Part shown: in pieces, positions 1 to 11,700 of the stretch
How positions within the stretch are numbered: the stretch's first letter is position 1
How the letters are laid out: each line of letters opens with the position of its first letter
Assembly (NCBI RefSeq): GCF_963678635.1
Contig: NC_087069.1
Span: 18,386,515 to 18,450,514, forward strand
DNA: 64,000 nucleotides
Origin: Symsagittifera roscoffensis
Taxonomy: Eukaryota; Xenacoelomorpha; Acoela; Convolutidae
Direction: 5' to 3'
Position numbers and translations under genes: made by a program
Notes under the pieces: generated by a model
The model's database searches: none
What the model was told of the DNA's origin: nothing
Seen by the model: only the letters and a program-made list of their open reading frames with translations

Positions 1-89
1 AACGCAATGAAAACATTTACGGACAAACGAAATTTCAACACTGTCACAAAAAATCAACAAACAGCGTTTTGTTTCTCGAGCATAGATGA

Positions 90-600
90 TAGAATGAAGA
101 GTCTGAACGTGGTGAAGACTGTTATATAGGTCTTGGCGATTTTTTGGAGTTTTTTTTCAGGAAAAAGTCTTAAATTGCTCTAATAACCCAAGACGTGCGA
201 CGTGCATTCATACATACTAAGGTTTTTATGAATGTAGTTAGGAATATATGCACTTTATGACTGCAATTCAAATGCATCTGATAAAAGTTACGTAAGTTTC
301 ACTCAACAAGGATGAAAGTGGAAATGGCGCTAAAAACCTGAACAAATTCTCGTTTCGAAAGAGTCATTAAAAATTCTCAGCGGAATAAACAAAATTACTT
401 ATTGATCCAGTTTTCTCGAATTCAGTTATTTTCATCAAAAAAGAGTCAGTAATATATTTATCTTGAAATTCAAAGAGCATTAAGGCCATTTTTACTGTGA
501 ACTTTGAAAATTGAAGTTTTTTTCAATTATAAATCAGTGCTTTTTGTTTCCTTGCGTTCAGGTACTCTTATCCAACTGTCTGTTGGCTAAGTTATTCAGT
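90..600. repeat. dispersed repeat family A, copy 1
   Basis: This stretch shares long blocks with 1310-1500, 11640-12110, 12800-13130, 28560-29040 and partly 20140-20290 and 35800-35910. The recurring blocks read as a gene-free consensus: a block with 'cgaaagtgga', a block ending 'ggaataaa', then 'atccagttttctc', a loss-prone T-rich part, and a closing 'ttttccaactgtctgttggc'. No open frame, terminal repeat or target duplication was found, so the class is unknown. No exon was recognised in positions 1-984. Confidence 0.6.
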
Positions 601-984
601 TTATTTGTACTATCACCTCAAATCTTTCGTTAAGTTTTTTTTGTTAAGATTTGATTGTCACACAAGAATTTTTTTAAATTTTTATGCCAGTTCAGAACTA
701 TTCCATGTGGGAGCTACCGTTGAAACCAATTATTAATGGAATCCTAGTTGAGCGTAGCGGTAGGCTATAATATAATTCTTTTTCCCATTTTTGATTTGAA
801 GTAGATGGGAGAGCGATTTATATTGAGACTTATAGCCTTCCAATTCCCATTTTCACACAATTCACTTAAACTAAATATTTAAATTATTGATCAAAAGTTC
901 TTAGAAATCAAAGATTCTGATATTCGTTCATGGCCTTTTCTGAGAAGAATTCTAATCCTGATTTAGAGCGGGTCAGTCAATGAG

Positions 985-2406
985 ATGTCAGCCAACAAGC
1001 GACCTGCCAACACACTGGCTCCCCTGATTGCATTCGAGCCAGAAAACCTCTGCAAGACTCACCTGGCCGCTTCTTCCTCCGGATCAGTAGCCAGTGTGGC
1101 AGCTGTCAGTCAAGCGGTGTACGGAGTATTGGACAACAGGTGATAAATTTCAACCAATCAGATTCGAGAGTTTTTGAAGTATCAGAAAGCATCTGATTTG
1201 GAACCAAATTTGGTTTGTTTTTAAAGGTCATTGAGCGAAGTAAAGTTACTTATATAGGATGCACTGTTTTTTTAGTTTTTTTTCCATTATTTTTGATTTC
1301 CTTCACTTATTTTCCTTTTTTAAAAAGGTAGGCAAACTGAACTATCGAATAGCGAAAGTATAAATGTCAAGAAAAGCGTGATCGAAATTCGAAAGTGGAG
1401 ATTTGAAGAAAAAAACAAGTCAGTTTTTTTTTAGTTTACTTGCGTTCATCGACTCTTTTCCATCTGTCTGTTGGCTATGTTTTTAAAGATCTGGTTAAAT
1501 ACTTTCTGTAAAATTTATGTATAGTTCGTTATGTTACCTTTATAAGCGAAGCGGGCAACAAAGCGGAGCACTCGAATCTCTATATTTATGGTTCAATTAG
1601 CTAATACACGTTTTGCTTTCGCGCTTTGTTCGCTTGAGACTTCCCATTATATTGAACTTCCAATTATTTTGAAAAATTTGTCTGGGGTTAATGATTAAAT
1701 TGTTCAGCTATGCTATGACTGATGCTGTGAAAGATTAATTTGTTCAGCTATTCTATGACTGATGCTGTGAAAGAGGGAAGAGTGTTTGCCACTGCAGTTG
1801 TAGAAGATGCGGGCACGAGCAAACCAGACGAAGCATTTGAAGGTAGAAAATCTATGTTTTTTATGAGCTCTTATCTGAAATGCAAAGATGCAGCGGGTCT
1901 TTCTTCTCATTTTTCCAAAATTGACTCTATATCTGAGTTCCTTAGAATCGGAATTTTTCAAACAGTTTTTTTTTCTGAATTAAGGGGATGTTATAGAACC
2001 GCTGTTTCACTTATGCTTAAGAAATAGCCTCTGGGTGAATTTTTTGTTTTTTTTTGGGCAACGAGAACGGATGATTTTGAGTTTCTGAAACTCTTTAAAG
2101 TTTATGTACGAAATATAAGGGATATACTCAACAATCTCCCGCCCCCTTTCAAGAAAGGGGGGTTGTGAAGTAGATTACTTGCAGCGAATTTTCAGGGGTT
2201 GAGGTTGTTAAGTAGATCCAATATTAATTTTGTATACAGACAACAGCTCGATTGATTTTGACGTCATCAGTGAGTTGAATTCGTGGGGTCACGTGTTCAA
2301 CATCCCTCTTCCCTCCGAGGTGCTCAATTTAGCCCGCAAGGAGAACGATGACGTCACTGGGACTAGTGACATTCGAGTGGATAGCCAGGGTGCAGTCGTG
2401 TTCTAA
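985..2406 (+). CDS. small unrecognised gene, three coding exons
   Basis: I infer exons 985-1139, 1748-1842 and 2240-2406. The first donor is AACAG|gtgata, the second acceptor ttgttcag|CTATTC with donor GAAG|gtagaa, and the last acceptor tatacag|ACAAC. Phases agree at both junctions (2 then 1), and the three exons total 139 codons including the TAA at 2404-2406. The product is 138 residues, acidic toward the C-terminus, ending in a hydrophobic GAVVF. No signal peptide, membrane segment or domain was recognised. The ATG at 985 has an in-frame stop 21 bases upstream, but cag acceptors just before it mean that further 5' exons could exist. A possible poly(A) signal lies at 3221-3226. I do not know the function; the intron-exon logic is the main support. 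Confidence 0.55.
1310..1500. repeat. dispersed repeat family A, fragment
   Basis: Shares the 'ggcaaactgaactatcga' and 'ccatctgtctgttggctatg' blocks with the copy at 90-600. It lies inside the first intron of the small gene. Confidence 0.5.
1695..1774 (+). repeat. 40-bp tandem duplication of a splice acceptor and exon start
   Basis: Positions 1695-1734 and 1735-1774 are near-identical 40-bp copies containing 'ttgttcag' followed by the first 27 or so bases of the second exon. Only the downstream copy leads into the open exon; the upstream copy runs into a TAA at its end (aagattaa). The duplication therefore doubled the 3' splice site and exon head. Confidence 0.75.
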
Positions 2407-3840
2407 ACTACATAAGATGTGGTCACATGAGTGTCCAATGAACACCAAATCATTTGGGCAAAGATCCTCAAAAACTTTACACGAATATATTCCGACGTTT
2501 TTGTAGTTCTATCCTATTCAATAGAAGGATTCTCTCTGGTGTATCTGAATTTAGTAGCTTGTAGCGAAGGTTGGTTGTAAATTTTGTATAGGAATTCTCT
2601 AGAAATTTGACTTCAATTCTCAAAATCAAGCATTTCAATCAATGTAATAGCAGCTTCTTTGTGAATCAGAAAGTTTCTGTGACTCGTCAAATTGAGTTTT
2701 CTAACGGAGCTTTAACATAAACGCATGCCCATAATTTTTGAAATGGTGGATCTTGTTAACTATCTCTCTGGCTGAAGTATTTTGAAACTAAAGACTGAAA
2801 ATATTCATCCAATTAGTGATATCCATTCAAAAATTAGCCAAGAAAAGATTCAAAGTTTGACAGAGTTTGGAAAGTTTCTTCTTCTGAACAATTTGAATTC
2901 CAGTTTTTTTTAAATTTACAGCACAGCATACAAAGGTCAAATCAACCGAAATTTCTCATCTTGTGTAATAGAGATAGCTAAAGGGATCCTGGAGGATAAA
3001 TACAGAGACGCTTACAAGCTAACCATTTGCTGGTTTATTAGCATGTTGTATTGTATTGCAAGTTGATATCGACTTTTATCAAATGAAGTATCATTCCTAC
3101 TTAAGCCATATACTTAGAGTATCAAATTTATGTAATAGCTCGGTGAATGATCATATCTCCAATGAAATAAGTAATGATATGTATATATGAATTGGTGTGC
3201 GTGCCATAAGCCGAATTTGCAATAAATTGTACATTCATATGATTAGGCACGGGGCTTGTTGATACTTTTATGATTAACGTTAGAATAATATGATGGTATT
3301 GCCATTTTTAATCCCATAATTAAATCGTAATTGTAGCTGCAAGTCATCCATTTGCGGGTACTTCCATTGGCCCCTCTAGTGAGTTTTTCATTTCCTTCTT
3401 TACACTCGCGGGCGTAGTGTAAAATTTCGATGTTCTTTTTTCCAACTTAAGTTTTAGCAAATGTAAGTGCTACTTGTGGTGTCATTTTTGAAGCTGCCTG
3501 AAATGGCAGTTTGATAGAATGTGCTTTAACAATCGATTAGTAATTTGTTAACTCAGTTGGTAGATAGTAATAAGTTAACACAGTTGGTGCACCGAAAACA
3601 GCTATTTGTTTCAAACAACAGTACAATCATAAAAACTCGATTTCAGAACTTTCCCAACCCACTATATCTGGAAGTTTTTGAAATGCATAATTTATACACA
3701 ATTTGGCTTAATGCTTTCCAATATCTAACATGTAAAATTGGGTCTATTTCTAATTGGTGCCATTTCAGCTGCAGCGCCTTGACTATTTCTTAGATTATGT
3801 AACTGCTTTAATGGTGAATAGTGTTACACAGGTCTTCTAT
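2407..3840. other. intergenic, no gene recognised
   Basis: AT-rich sequence after the TAA of the small gene. It holds an AATAAA at 3221-3226 that could end that transcript. I see no open exon with paired splice sites and no clear repeat boundary. Confidence 0.5.
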
Positions 3841-3844
3841 TATA

Positions 3845-4037
3845 TTATAATTAGCCTCCGGTCCTGCTCAATGCAGGGCCAACCGTGGGGGAGGGGGTAC
3901 TGTCATCCATTTCGCCGCAGCCAGTCCAACCTTGAGGAGGCGGAAGACTTTGGGACCCCTCCAACCGTGACCGAAGTGGGATTCGAACGCATGACTCTCG
4001 TGTTGAGAGACGTTTGCCTAACCCACTCGGCCTAGGC
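3845..4037 (-). repeat. tRNA-derived SINE (tRNA-like head)
   Basis: Read on the minus strand from 4037 there is an A-box-like TAGGCCGAGTGGGTTAGGC, a CTCTC/GAGAG anticodon-type stem, and a B-box-like GCGTTCGAATCCCAC near 3992-3978. These are followed by a GC-richer body to about 3845. The A and B boxes with about 35-40 bases between them are typical of a pol III promoter from a serine/leucine-type tRNA. The cloverleaf is imperfect and a SINE-like body follows, so this is called a SINE and not a tRNA gene. Confidence 0.55.
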
Positions 4038-4535
4038 TGCTCGTGAGGTCTTCTCGTAAGTCGCGCCGTCAGTTTTTTCTTACGTCACGCCGTCAGTCTT
4101 TTATTAAGTCGCGGCGTCAAACTTTTCGTAAGTCGCGCCGTCAGGCTTTTCTTAAGTCGCGCCGTCGGTCTTTTCTTAAATGTTGCCGTCAGTTATTTCT
4201 TTAGTCGCACATTCACTACGTTCTTAAATCGCACAGTCACTATGTTCTTAAATCGCGCAGTCACTATGTTCTTAAAATGCGGTGTCAGTCTTTTCCTAAG
4301 TCGCGATGTCAGTGTTTTCGTAAGTCGTGCCGTTTTAATCTTTTTTAGAGCGCGCTGTCGGCCGTTTCTTAAGTCGCGCCGTCAATATTTTGTTGGGCCG
4401 CTCCGTTAGTCTTTTCATGAATCGCGCCGTCTTTCTTTTAGGTCGCACCGCCACTATTCTGTTCAAGTCAAGGTGTTGGTGTTTTTGCCAGTCGCGGTGC
4501 TTATGTCTTTTTGTGGTCACGTCGTTTAGTTTTTC
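4038..4535. repeat. 24-bp satellite array
   Basis: More than a dozen head-to-tail variants of a 24-bp unit, for example 'taagtcgcgccgtcagtctttt', fill this stretch. Similar monomers resume at 6349-6410 and lie inside each 342-bp unit between. Reading frames here are repeat shadows and not genes. Confidence 0.85.
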
Positions 4536-5909
4536 CAGGGTGACCACTTGGTCACTTTTTTAGTGACCAGTCACTATTGGTCACTATTTTTTCAATAGCC
4601 ACTAAAAGTCACTGTTTACAACAAAGCTTTCTGTTTTTATTATTTTTTAAAGGGTCCCCTCTTTGCACTATTTTGAGATATCCGTTTTTGGTGACGGACC
4701 GTAAAATTTTTCTAATGGCGCCTTCAGTCTTTTGGTGGGCCGCTCCGTTAGTCTTTTCTTGAATCGCGCCGTCTTTCTTTTAGGTCGCACTGCCACTTTT
4801 CTGTTCAAGTCAAGGTGTTGGTGTTTTTGCCAGTCGCGGTGCTTATGTCTTTTTGTGGTCGCGTCGTTTAGTCTTTTCCAGAGTGACCACTTGGTCACTA
4901 TTTTAGTGACCAGTCACTATTGGTCACTATTTTTTCAATGGTCACTAAAAGTCACTATTTACAACAGAGTTTTCTGTTTTTTATTATTTTTTAAAGGGTC
5001 CCCTCTTTGCACTATTTTCAGATATCCGTTTTTGGTGACGGACCGTAAAATTTTTTTAAAGGCGCCTTCAGTATTTTGTTGGGCCGCTCCGTGAGTCTTT
5101 CCTTGAATCGCGCCGTCTTTCTTTTAGGTCGCACCGCCATTTTTCTGTTCAAGTCAAGGTGTTGGTGTTTTTGCCAGTCGCGGTGCTTATGTCTTTTTGT
5201 GGTCGCGTCGTTTAGTCTTTTCCAGGGTGACCACTTGGTCACTATTTTAATTCCAGTCACTATTGGTCTTTTTTTTTCAATAGCCACTAAAAGTCACTGT
5301 TTACAACAAAGCTTTCTGTTTTTATTATTTTTTAAAGGGTCCCCTCTTTGCACTATTTTGAGATATCCGTTTTTGGTGACGGACCGTAAATTTTTTCTAA
5401 AGGCGCCTTCAGTCTTTTATTGGGCCGCTCCGTTAGTCTTTTCTTGAATCGCGCCGTCTTTCTTTTAGGTCGCACTGCCACTTTTCTGTTCAAGTCAAGG
5501 TGTTGGTGATTTTGCCAGTCGCGGTGCTTATGTCTTTTTGTGGTCGCGTCGTTTAGTCTTTTCCAGGGTGACCACTTGGTCACTTTTTTAGTGTTCAGTC
5601 ACTATTGGTCACTAATTTTTCAATGGTCACTAAAAGACACTATTTACAACAGAGCTTTCTGTTTTTTAGTATTTTTCAAAGGGTCCCCTCTTTGCACTAT
5701 TTTGAGATATCCGTTTTTGGTGACGGACCGTAAAAATTTTCGTAAGGCGCCTTCAGTTTTTTGTTGGGCCGCTCCGTTAGTCTTTTCTTGAATCGCGCCG
5801 TCTTTCTTTTAGGTCGCACCGCCACTTTTCTGTTCAAGTCAAGGTGTTGGTGTTTTTGCCAGTCGCGGTGCTTATGTCTTTTTGTGGTCTCTTCGTTTAG
5901 TCTTTTCCA
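4536..5909. repeat. 342-bp higher-order tandem array (24-bp satellite plus half MITE)
   Basis: Landmark 'ggtcgcac' recurs at 4441, 4783, 5127, 5468 and 5812, a spacing of 341-344 bp. Each unit contains the left half of a hAT-type MITE (starting with C/A-GGGTGACCA, rich in GTCAC, ending at 'aaggcgcctt') joined to about 160 bp of 24-bp satellite. Four truncated MITE left halves (starting near 4536, 4879, 5221 and 5563) precede one complete element at 5910. The overlapping open frames on both strands are all translations of this unit. Confidence 0.85.
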
Positions 5910-6348
5910 GGGTGACCACTTGTTCACTAGTTTAGTGACCAGTCACTATTGGTCTCTATTTTTTCAATGGTCACTAAAAGTCACCATTTACAAAAAAGCT
6001 TTCTGATTTTTAATAATTTTTAAAGCGTCCCTCCCCTCTTTGCACTGTTTTGAGATAACCGTTTTTGGTGACGGACCGTAAATTTTTTCTAAAGGCGCCT
6101 TTGGCACCAATATATACTAAAATTGAGGGGGGAGCGCGCCGAAAAAACGCATTTTTTTTCAAAATTTTTCAAAAAATGCCTATTAGTTCAAAATAATGCC
6201 TGCGGAGCAGAATTTTTGGCCAAAACAGGGACTTTTTAGTACTTTGGCAGAGCTTGAAAATTTAATTTGCAAGAGCTAAAAAAAAGATCGACAAAAAATT
6301 CGAAAATTGTCGTAGTCACTATTTTTCTCTCAAAAAATGGTCACCCTG
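5910..6348. mobile_element. hAT-type MITE, complete copy
   Basis: The 439-bp element starts CAGGGTGACCA and ends TGGTCACCCTG, an 11-bp perfect terminal inverted repeat. It is flanked by an 8-bp direct repeat GTCTTTTC at 5902-5909 and 6349-6356, which is part of the 24-bp satellite monomer. An 8-bp duplication and a CAGGG terminus fit the hAT superfamily. The interior from about 6050 to 6310 matches the interior of the 432-bp element at 32122-32553. There is no transposase, so it is non-autonomous. Confidence 0.85.
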
Positions 6349-6534
6349 GTCTTTTCTGAAGCTTCGCGCCGTCATTCTTTTCGTAAGTCGCGTCGTCAGT
6401 CTTTTCTAGAAAAGTTACATTTTTTTTCCACAAAAAAAACGTACACCACTTGAAAAAATTGCCCTTTTTTCACTTCAAATCTTTCAACTTGACGCCATCT
6501 GCAACACAAAAAAAACACTCATTGAAAAACATAA

Positions 6535-6750
6535 GTTGCGCTAGCGATAATCAAATCGGAATATATACATTTTTTTCGGTTTTACAACTTGTTTAACAGA
6601 ATCATTAGTATTCTTAGGTATGTTGGCTTACAATGAAGTCAAGTTTTTAAGCGTCTCCGGCACTCTTAGTCTGGAGGTGAGGTAATTAATACGCCTGGTA
6701 CGCCAAAGGTGGTGAGTTTGAATCTGACTAGGACCTGTTTTTTTTCAAAC
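6535..6750 (+). repeat. SINE-like repeat, copy 1
   Basis: Resembles 16100-16330 over about 200 bp. Both have a shared 'acaacttg(t/c)ttaacagaatca' block, a B-box-like block (here gtgagtttgaatctgac), the end 'aggacctg', and a T-run. The pol III box is weaker here than in the other copy. It lies about 1.8 kb upstream of the TDRD12-like first exon. Confidence 0.5.
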
Positions 6751-8535
6751 GACAAATATTTTCAAACGACAAAATATGCTCAACTCTATCAGTCAACTCT
6801 GAGCCAACGGTCTTTCTTTCACTGATTCTTGTCGGCAATAGCATCTCTTCATCCAGGCTAGCCTCGCCAAATTGCTCTTTTCTCAAATGAGTTTCAAGAA
6901 TGACGGTTTTGGACCCGTGTTTAAGATTCCAGGTTGATATGATTCGAAATCGACAGAACAGGTGGTTTTGGCCCATTTTTTTGAGAACAGCCGATTTGTC
7001 AATGCTGAAGGGCCAAGATTATCTTCCGCTACTGCGACAGTTGGTATGCCACTTCTATTTCCATCGTGCTTTCGGATATCCACTCTTAGCTACACCTTAA
7101 AATTAATATCCCAGACGAAGGGCATTAAAGAACATAAAGACTGACTGAGATCAAAACTACCAAAGAAATCAAAGCCGCCAAGAAGTTTGTCTCAGACGAA
7201 GGTCGGTAAACAACAAAAAATTAAACCAAGTCAACATAACCTTTTCAGCTAAAGCTCGATTTTTTTCAAGGCTTTAGTATTACTAGTTTTCAGATCTTCT
7301 CCAGTAAAACAGCCGCCACACAGCATTACTCTTCGGTCAACAACGCCAAGGGCTCATCTTGTGTTTAACACAGCGCTTTACAATACCACCAAAATGTTGA
7401 GTAAATATGCAGTCTATAAGAACGCTTTCTGGCGAATATGTCAACAAAATGTTTAAAGTTCAATCAATTGGGGATCTTACATCAATACGTTTGATTTCTT
7501 TTCGTTTTTTTTATTACTGGATCCAACCTCACTATCTTGTAGTGACAGGGCGACTAATTCTGGCTTGTTTATAGACAAGCATAACTTTCATATCAGAATC
7601 TGAACCGCCGCCTGCAGATCTTGACTTTATGGCGGAAAATAGCGTACCATTTTGACTACTCCTTCCCCTTTAAGACTAATCTCATCGTCGACTTTTAGGT
7701 TTAAGAATCTAGTGTTTTATCCGGCAACATTTGTTGATAAAGATTCCTTGAAAATGAATAGGACAATGTGATGTTAATTGGTTGGGATAGTGATTTTAAA
7801 CGTTTAATTTTAATAAAGTTTTCTTTAAAGCGCAAAGTTTTATTATAATCGATTTTTATTATGGAGGTATCAAAGGAGAGGCCAGTAAGTGGGAAATCGA
7901 AAATAGTAGAACAAGATCATTAGAATATTATTATAAAAGAAAGATATGAAAGCAAGATAGTTTTTGTTGCACCGCACAGTCGAAAGATCATAAACGACAA
8001 GTATTTTGGGCACAGATTTAACATTAGAAATAGTAAAAAAAAATCTCAATATTTTTAAAAATTGAGTCTATTGCTAAATCGGGTTATGGCACTACCACAC
8101 TTAAGTCATTTTTATATTTGAGCCTAATATTCATCTGCCCATTTCATCCCTGTATATGCGAGTCTATATCATTAATTCAATTATTTTAGTTGATGAAATA
8201 CAATTTGCTTAAATCTTTCTTTTTAAAGAAGTTTTATTAGAAATAATAGTTCGTGGTTATTATCCACCACGTGGTATCTAGATGAAAATTAGAAATGAGA
8301 TGATTGGCGTTAAAGGTTCAAAATAATTAGATGTTTTGTAATAATCAGCACCAAATAAGTAGTTCTGAAAAGAATAAACACCCCGATAAAGGACTCATGC
8401 AGCAAAATAGCGGTAGAACTATTTTGAGAGAAGGAGAAAACTTCAGGAAAATGGTTCAAGTTCTTATAGACTACAAAATAGAATAAACTGTTACCTAAGA
8501 ATTATTACAGTGTTCGATTTAATAATAACTTTCAG
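6751..8535. other. intergenic upstream of the TDRD12-like gene
   Basis: AT-rich DNA with no supported exon. The real promoter and any 5' untranslated exon of the TDRD12-like gene should lie here or further left, because its first recognised coding exon is entered through a splice acceptor (ttcag at 8531-8535). Confidence 0.4.
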
Positions 8536-8785
8536 GAATTGTTCATGACATAGCTATGTATGCTGATACGTTCGAAGTGCAGGGGTCATTCAAGCTTGTA
8601 GAGGTGACCTTGAACTCGGGGTCAAGTGAGGACCTCTCAGTGCGAGTGGTGTGCGATGCATTCAAAAAGGAGCTGGGTGAAGTTGAAAAGGAACTGCAGA
8701 GGATTAATGGGCCAGCTTTTGGACTGCAGACGGTCCCAGATTTGTACCCTGGTATGAGATGTGTTACGTTTGACAAGAGAATGAG
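8536..8785 (+). CDS. TDRD12: TDRD12-like exon 1: N-terminus
   Basis: Acceptor ttcag at 8531-8535; donor ATGAG|gtaagc at 8786, phase 2. The first in-frame ATG is at 8556, and translation stays open back to the acceptor. The encoded N-terminus has the strand-rich 'KLVEVTLNS' start followed by 'PGMRCVTFDK', the pattern of a TDRD12 N-terminal Tudor region. Confidence 0.75.
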
Positions 8786-11700
8786 GTAAGCTAATTCAAA
8801 ACAGCGATAGGTGAAAAATTTGAGGGGTTATTCTCATTCGCGAAGGACCGATTGCGCGAAAATTTCTTATCAATCAACACCCTTTAAACTATCCTAAATC
8901 GACGGAATTTATCGTCTATTTCTTTCGAATACTGCTCTCTAATTGGTTGACAAAATTTTTTGTGCGTTCGGTCCTTCGCTCATGAGGAAATCCCTCAAAA
9001 GTTTTGATCTAATTTAAGTCTGATCGAAGTTTTTGGTCAAAAAGCTAATAATATATTCGATCTCGCAGGTTGTAGCAGTTCCCTTTATAGCAGCTCGCGT
9101 TCTATGTAACAGCTCTTGAATGTAGTAATTGCTCTGTAATTGCTATGTAGCAGGTCTTAAAAGTTACCAAAAAGTTAATCAAATCGGTCTGGTTAAGTGA
9201 CAATGAGTGACAATAATCTCCTTAAGTTTATTGACCTTGTTCCTGCTGTATGTTGGCTCTGCTATGCTTAGATGGATTTTGGCATAAAATGATTTATCAT
9301 AGAATGTGATTCCTATTCTTTTTTTTTGTTTTTGCTTCAGGAAATTCCTTCGCTCTGAAGTGTGCAATGTCTTCTTGGATAACCAAAGATCTGTCTCTTG
9401 CAGATCACTCGATTACGGGCATCTGGTCACAGTTACTTCCGATTTCGTAAGGCCACTGCCGAAGTCTCTATCCCACGAAGCAGTCCCATTTAGATGCATT
9501 ACTCTTTACCTGAACAGAGTTGCAAAAACACGAGAAAGTGGTGTTGATATTACTGGATTAGAGGAACGTCTGGAAAGATCAGGACTTCTCAGTGCTTCGG
9601 TTAAATCGCTAATAGTGACCGGATTCGATGGTGATGAGTTTTGTGGCGATGTTCAGCTACAAAATGGGAAATTGTTGTCATTTTTTCTTCGAGAAAATTT
9701 TAAAACTCTCGTGATATTCAAACCAGAGACTAAATTACAGTTTGATTTTATCAAAATGGCATCAGTTGAGAACCTGAAGTTAAAAGCGAAAACAATTTTT
9801 ATGGAAGATCTCCTTGAGCGAGTTGATCAATATCAAAACAAATTGATTCCTGAAAATGAAGATCATACTTCTAGAAGTTCACCGCAATCAAAAAACTCTG
9901 CGACAAATTCGACAAAACTTCAACAGAGATTTGTCCAGAATTGGTCTGAACATTTTGACACAATCAACCTAAATGGCCTAGACAACCCTGGTTTTGTATC
10001 TGCTCGCGAAAGCAAAAACCCACGAGGTGGAAAGTCTGACCTTGATTTTGAGAGAGAAGTTTCCAGTTCAGAAAATGCAATGCTGCAGTGTGATTCGGGA
10101 GATGCTAGTGTTCGGTTATTAAACAGACAAAAGCACCGTTTTGAAAACGAAGAAAGATCGTCTCTCGGACAAGAAACGGTTTCTGAGAGTGTAAAGTCAT
10201 TGAGAAATATGAAGTTAGCCGAGATGATCAAAAAGAAATCTCGAAAAGGAGTAAATTTGTCTTCAAGCTCAGAGAACACCCAAGAAACTAGATTGGAAAA
10301 TAAAGATATTTTAAAGGACAACGAGCAAAGGAGTGATGCTTACTTACAGTCTGGGAGTGAGTCTTCAGTAATCTCCGACGAGACCGAAAGTTCAGCTTTA
10401 CCTTTCCCATACACTTATGAGAAACAGGACTTAAATGTTGCTAGCTTCAAAAATGAAGACAGCTCTTTTTCAAACTTGATGAACGAAGGTTTACCTGTCC
10501 ATTTCTACGATGATGCCATCGTGATTGGGAAAACACAGAAGCCTTGGAATTGTACCAACCAGTTTATGGAAAATGTTAATTGGACAATGCGAGAAGAGAA
10601 TATGAACATATTGAGTAGTTATATCTTCCCAATAAGTGCGATTTGGGGTTCAGATGTAATCGGAATTGCCAGTGACGACTTTCAGAGAAAATTAAATGTT
10701 GTCAATTTGTGCTTATGGATGCAGGCTACGAGATTAGTTAGAGTATTTGAGGAACGCGCGGACGGATATTACCGTGGCATAAATTTGAATGGTCCGGCAT
10801 TTGTAATAGTTGTGCCAAACTATAAGTCGGCAATGAGAGTTGAGGAGGTCATATAAAATTTCAGCAGATATATTTATTCTAAGGAAGCCAGAAGAAAAGA
10901 AAGTGAAAACTTTCAGTATGATATCAAAAACCAAAACTCACGGAACCAAGAACAGAATAAAACAAGGATAATCGCTTGCTATGCAAGTATTGCGGAATGT
11001 TTCAATCGCAAAGATTACACAAAAAATCAATAATGAAGAAAAATTTTGTCTCATTGATTCCAAAAATGAATGAATTCTGTCTTTTTTCTTGCAAAAATGT
11101 CTGGTACTTTGAGCTTTCTTTCCTATTTACACCATCGGAACGTAGTGTGATAGTACGATGCAACTTTTTTTTCCAGCTTAAGTCGCAAATTGAAATATTG
11201 ATTTTTGAAATGCATATTTTACTTACATTTTGGCGCAATACATTCTATTTTATTACATGCAAAGTTAATGTGTTTAACCTTAGTTTATTACAGTCCAAAT
11301 TATGACCTGCAAAATTTGAGTTTTTGTGCATTTTAAAGCTCCTGAATATTTACCGCTTTTCGCTCGTGCTTCGCCTATGTGTAGAGAAATTGCTGTTGAT
11401 TCTTTACGGGTTTCATTTTCCCCAAGTGGACAATTGTTTTGTTTCGGTATAATTTCAGTAGATCTCTTAATTGCTCATATTATTGACGATTGATTTAGCC
11501 GAGTAATCAAAACAGGTCTTGGACGATTGATTGAGTCGCATGTATTTTTGCTTGTTGTTTACTTTTAGAGGAACTGTAGCTAGGCATGCGAGAGGAAGAC
11601 ATATGGCTGAGTAGAAATGGAAAGTAACATCTAATCTTGTGGTTTTAAGAGTCGATGAAAGTCGTTCAGGTTAATATAGGTCGTGATGATTTTTTTTTAA

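Noticed and set aside
3976-4037. Functional tRNA gene
   Set aside because: A and B boxes are present but the cloverleaf is imperfect and a SINE-like body follows.
4038-4370. Regular short repeats resembling a CRISPR array
   Set aside because: There are no unique spacers between repeats; the genome is eukaryotic and the 24-bp units are directly adjacent.
4335-6006. Overlapping open frames of 60-123 codons on both strands
   Set aside because: They repeat every 342 bp and are translations of the satellite/MITE array.
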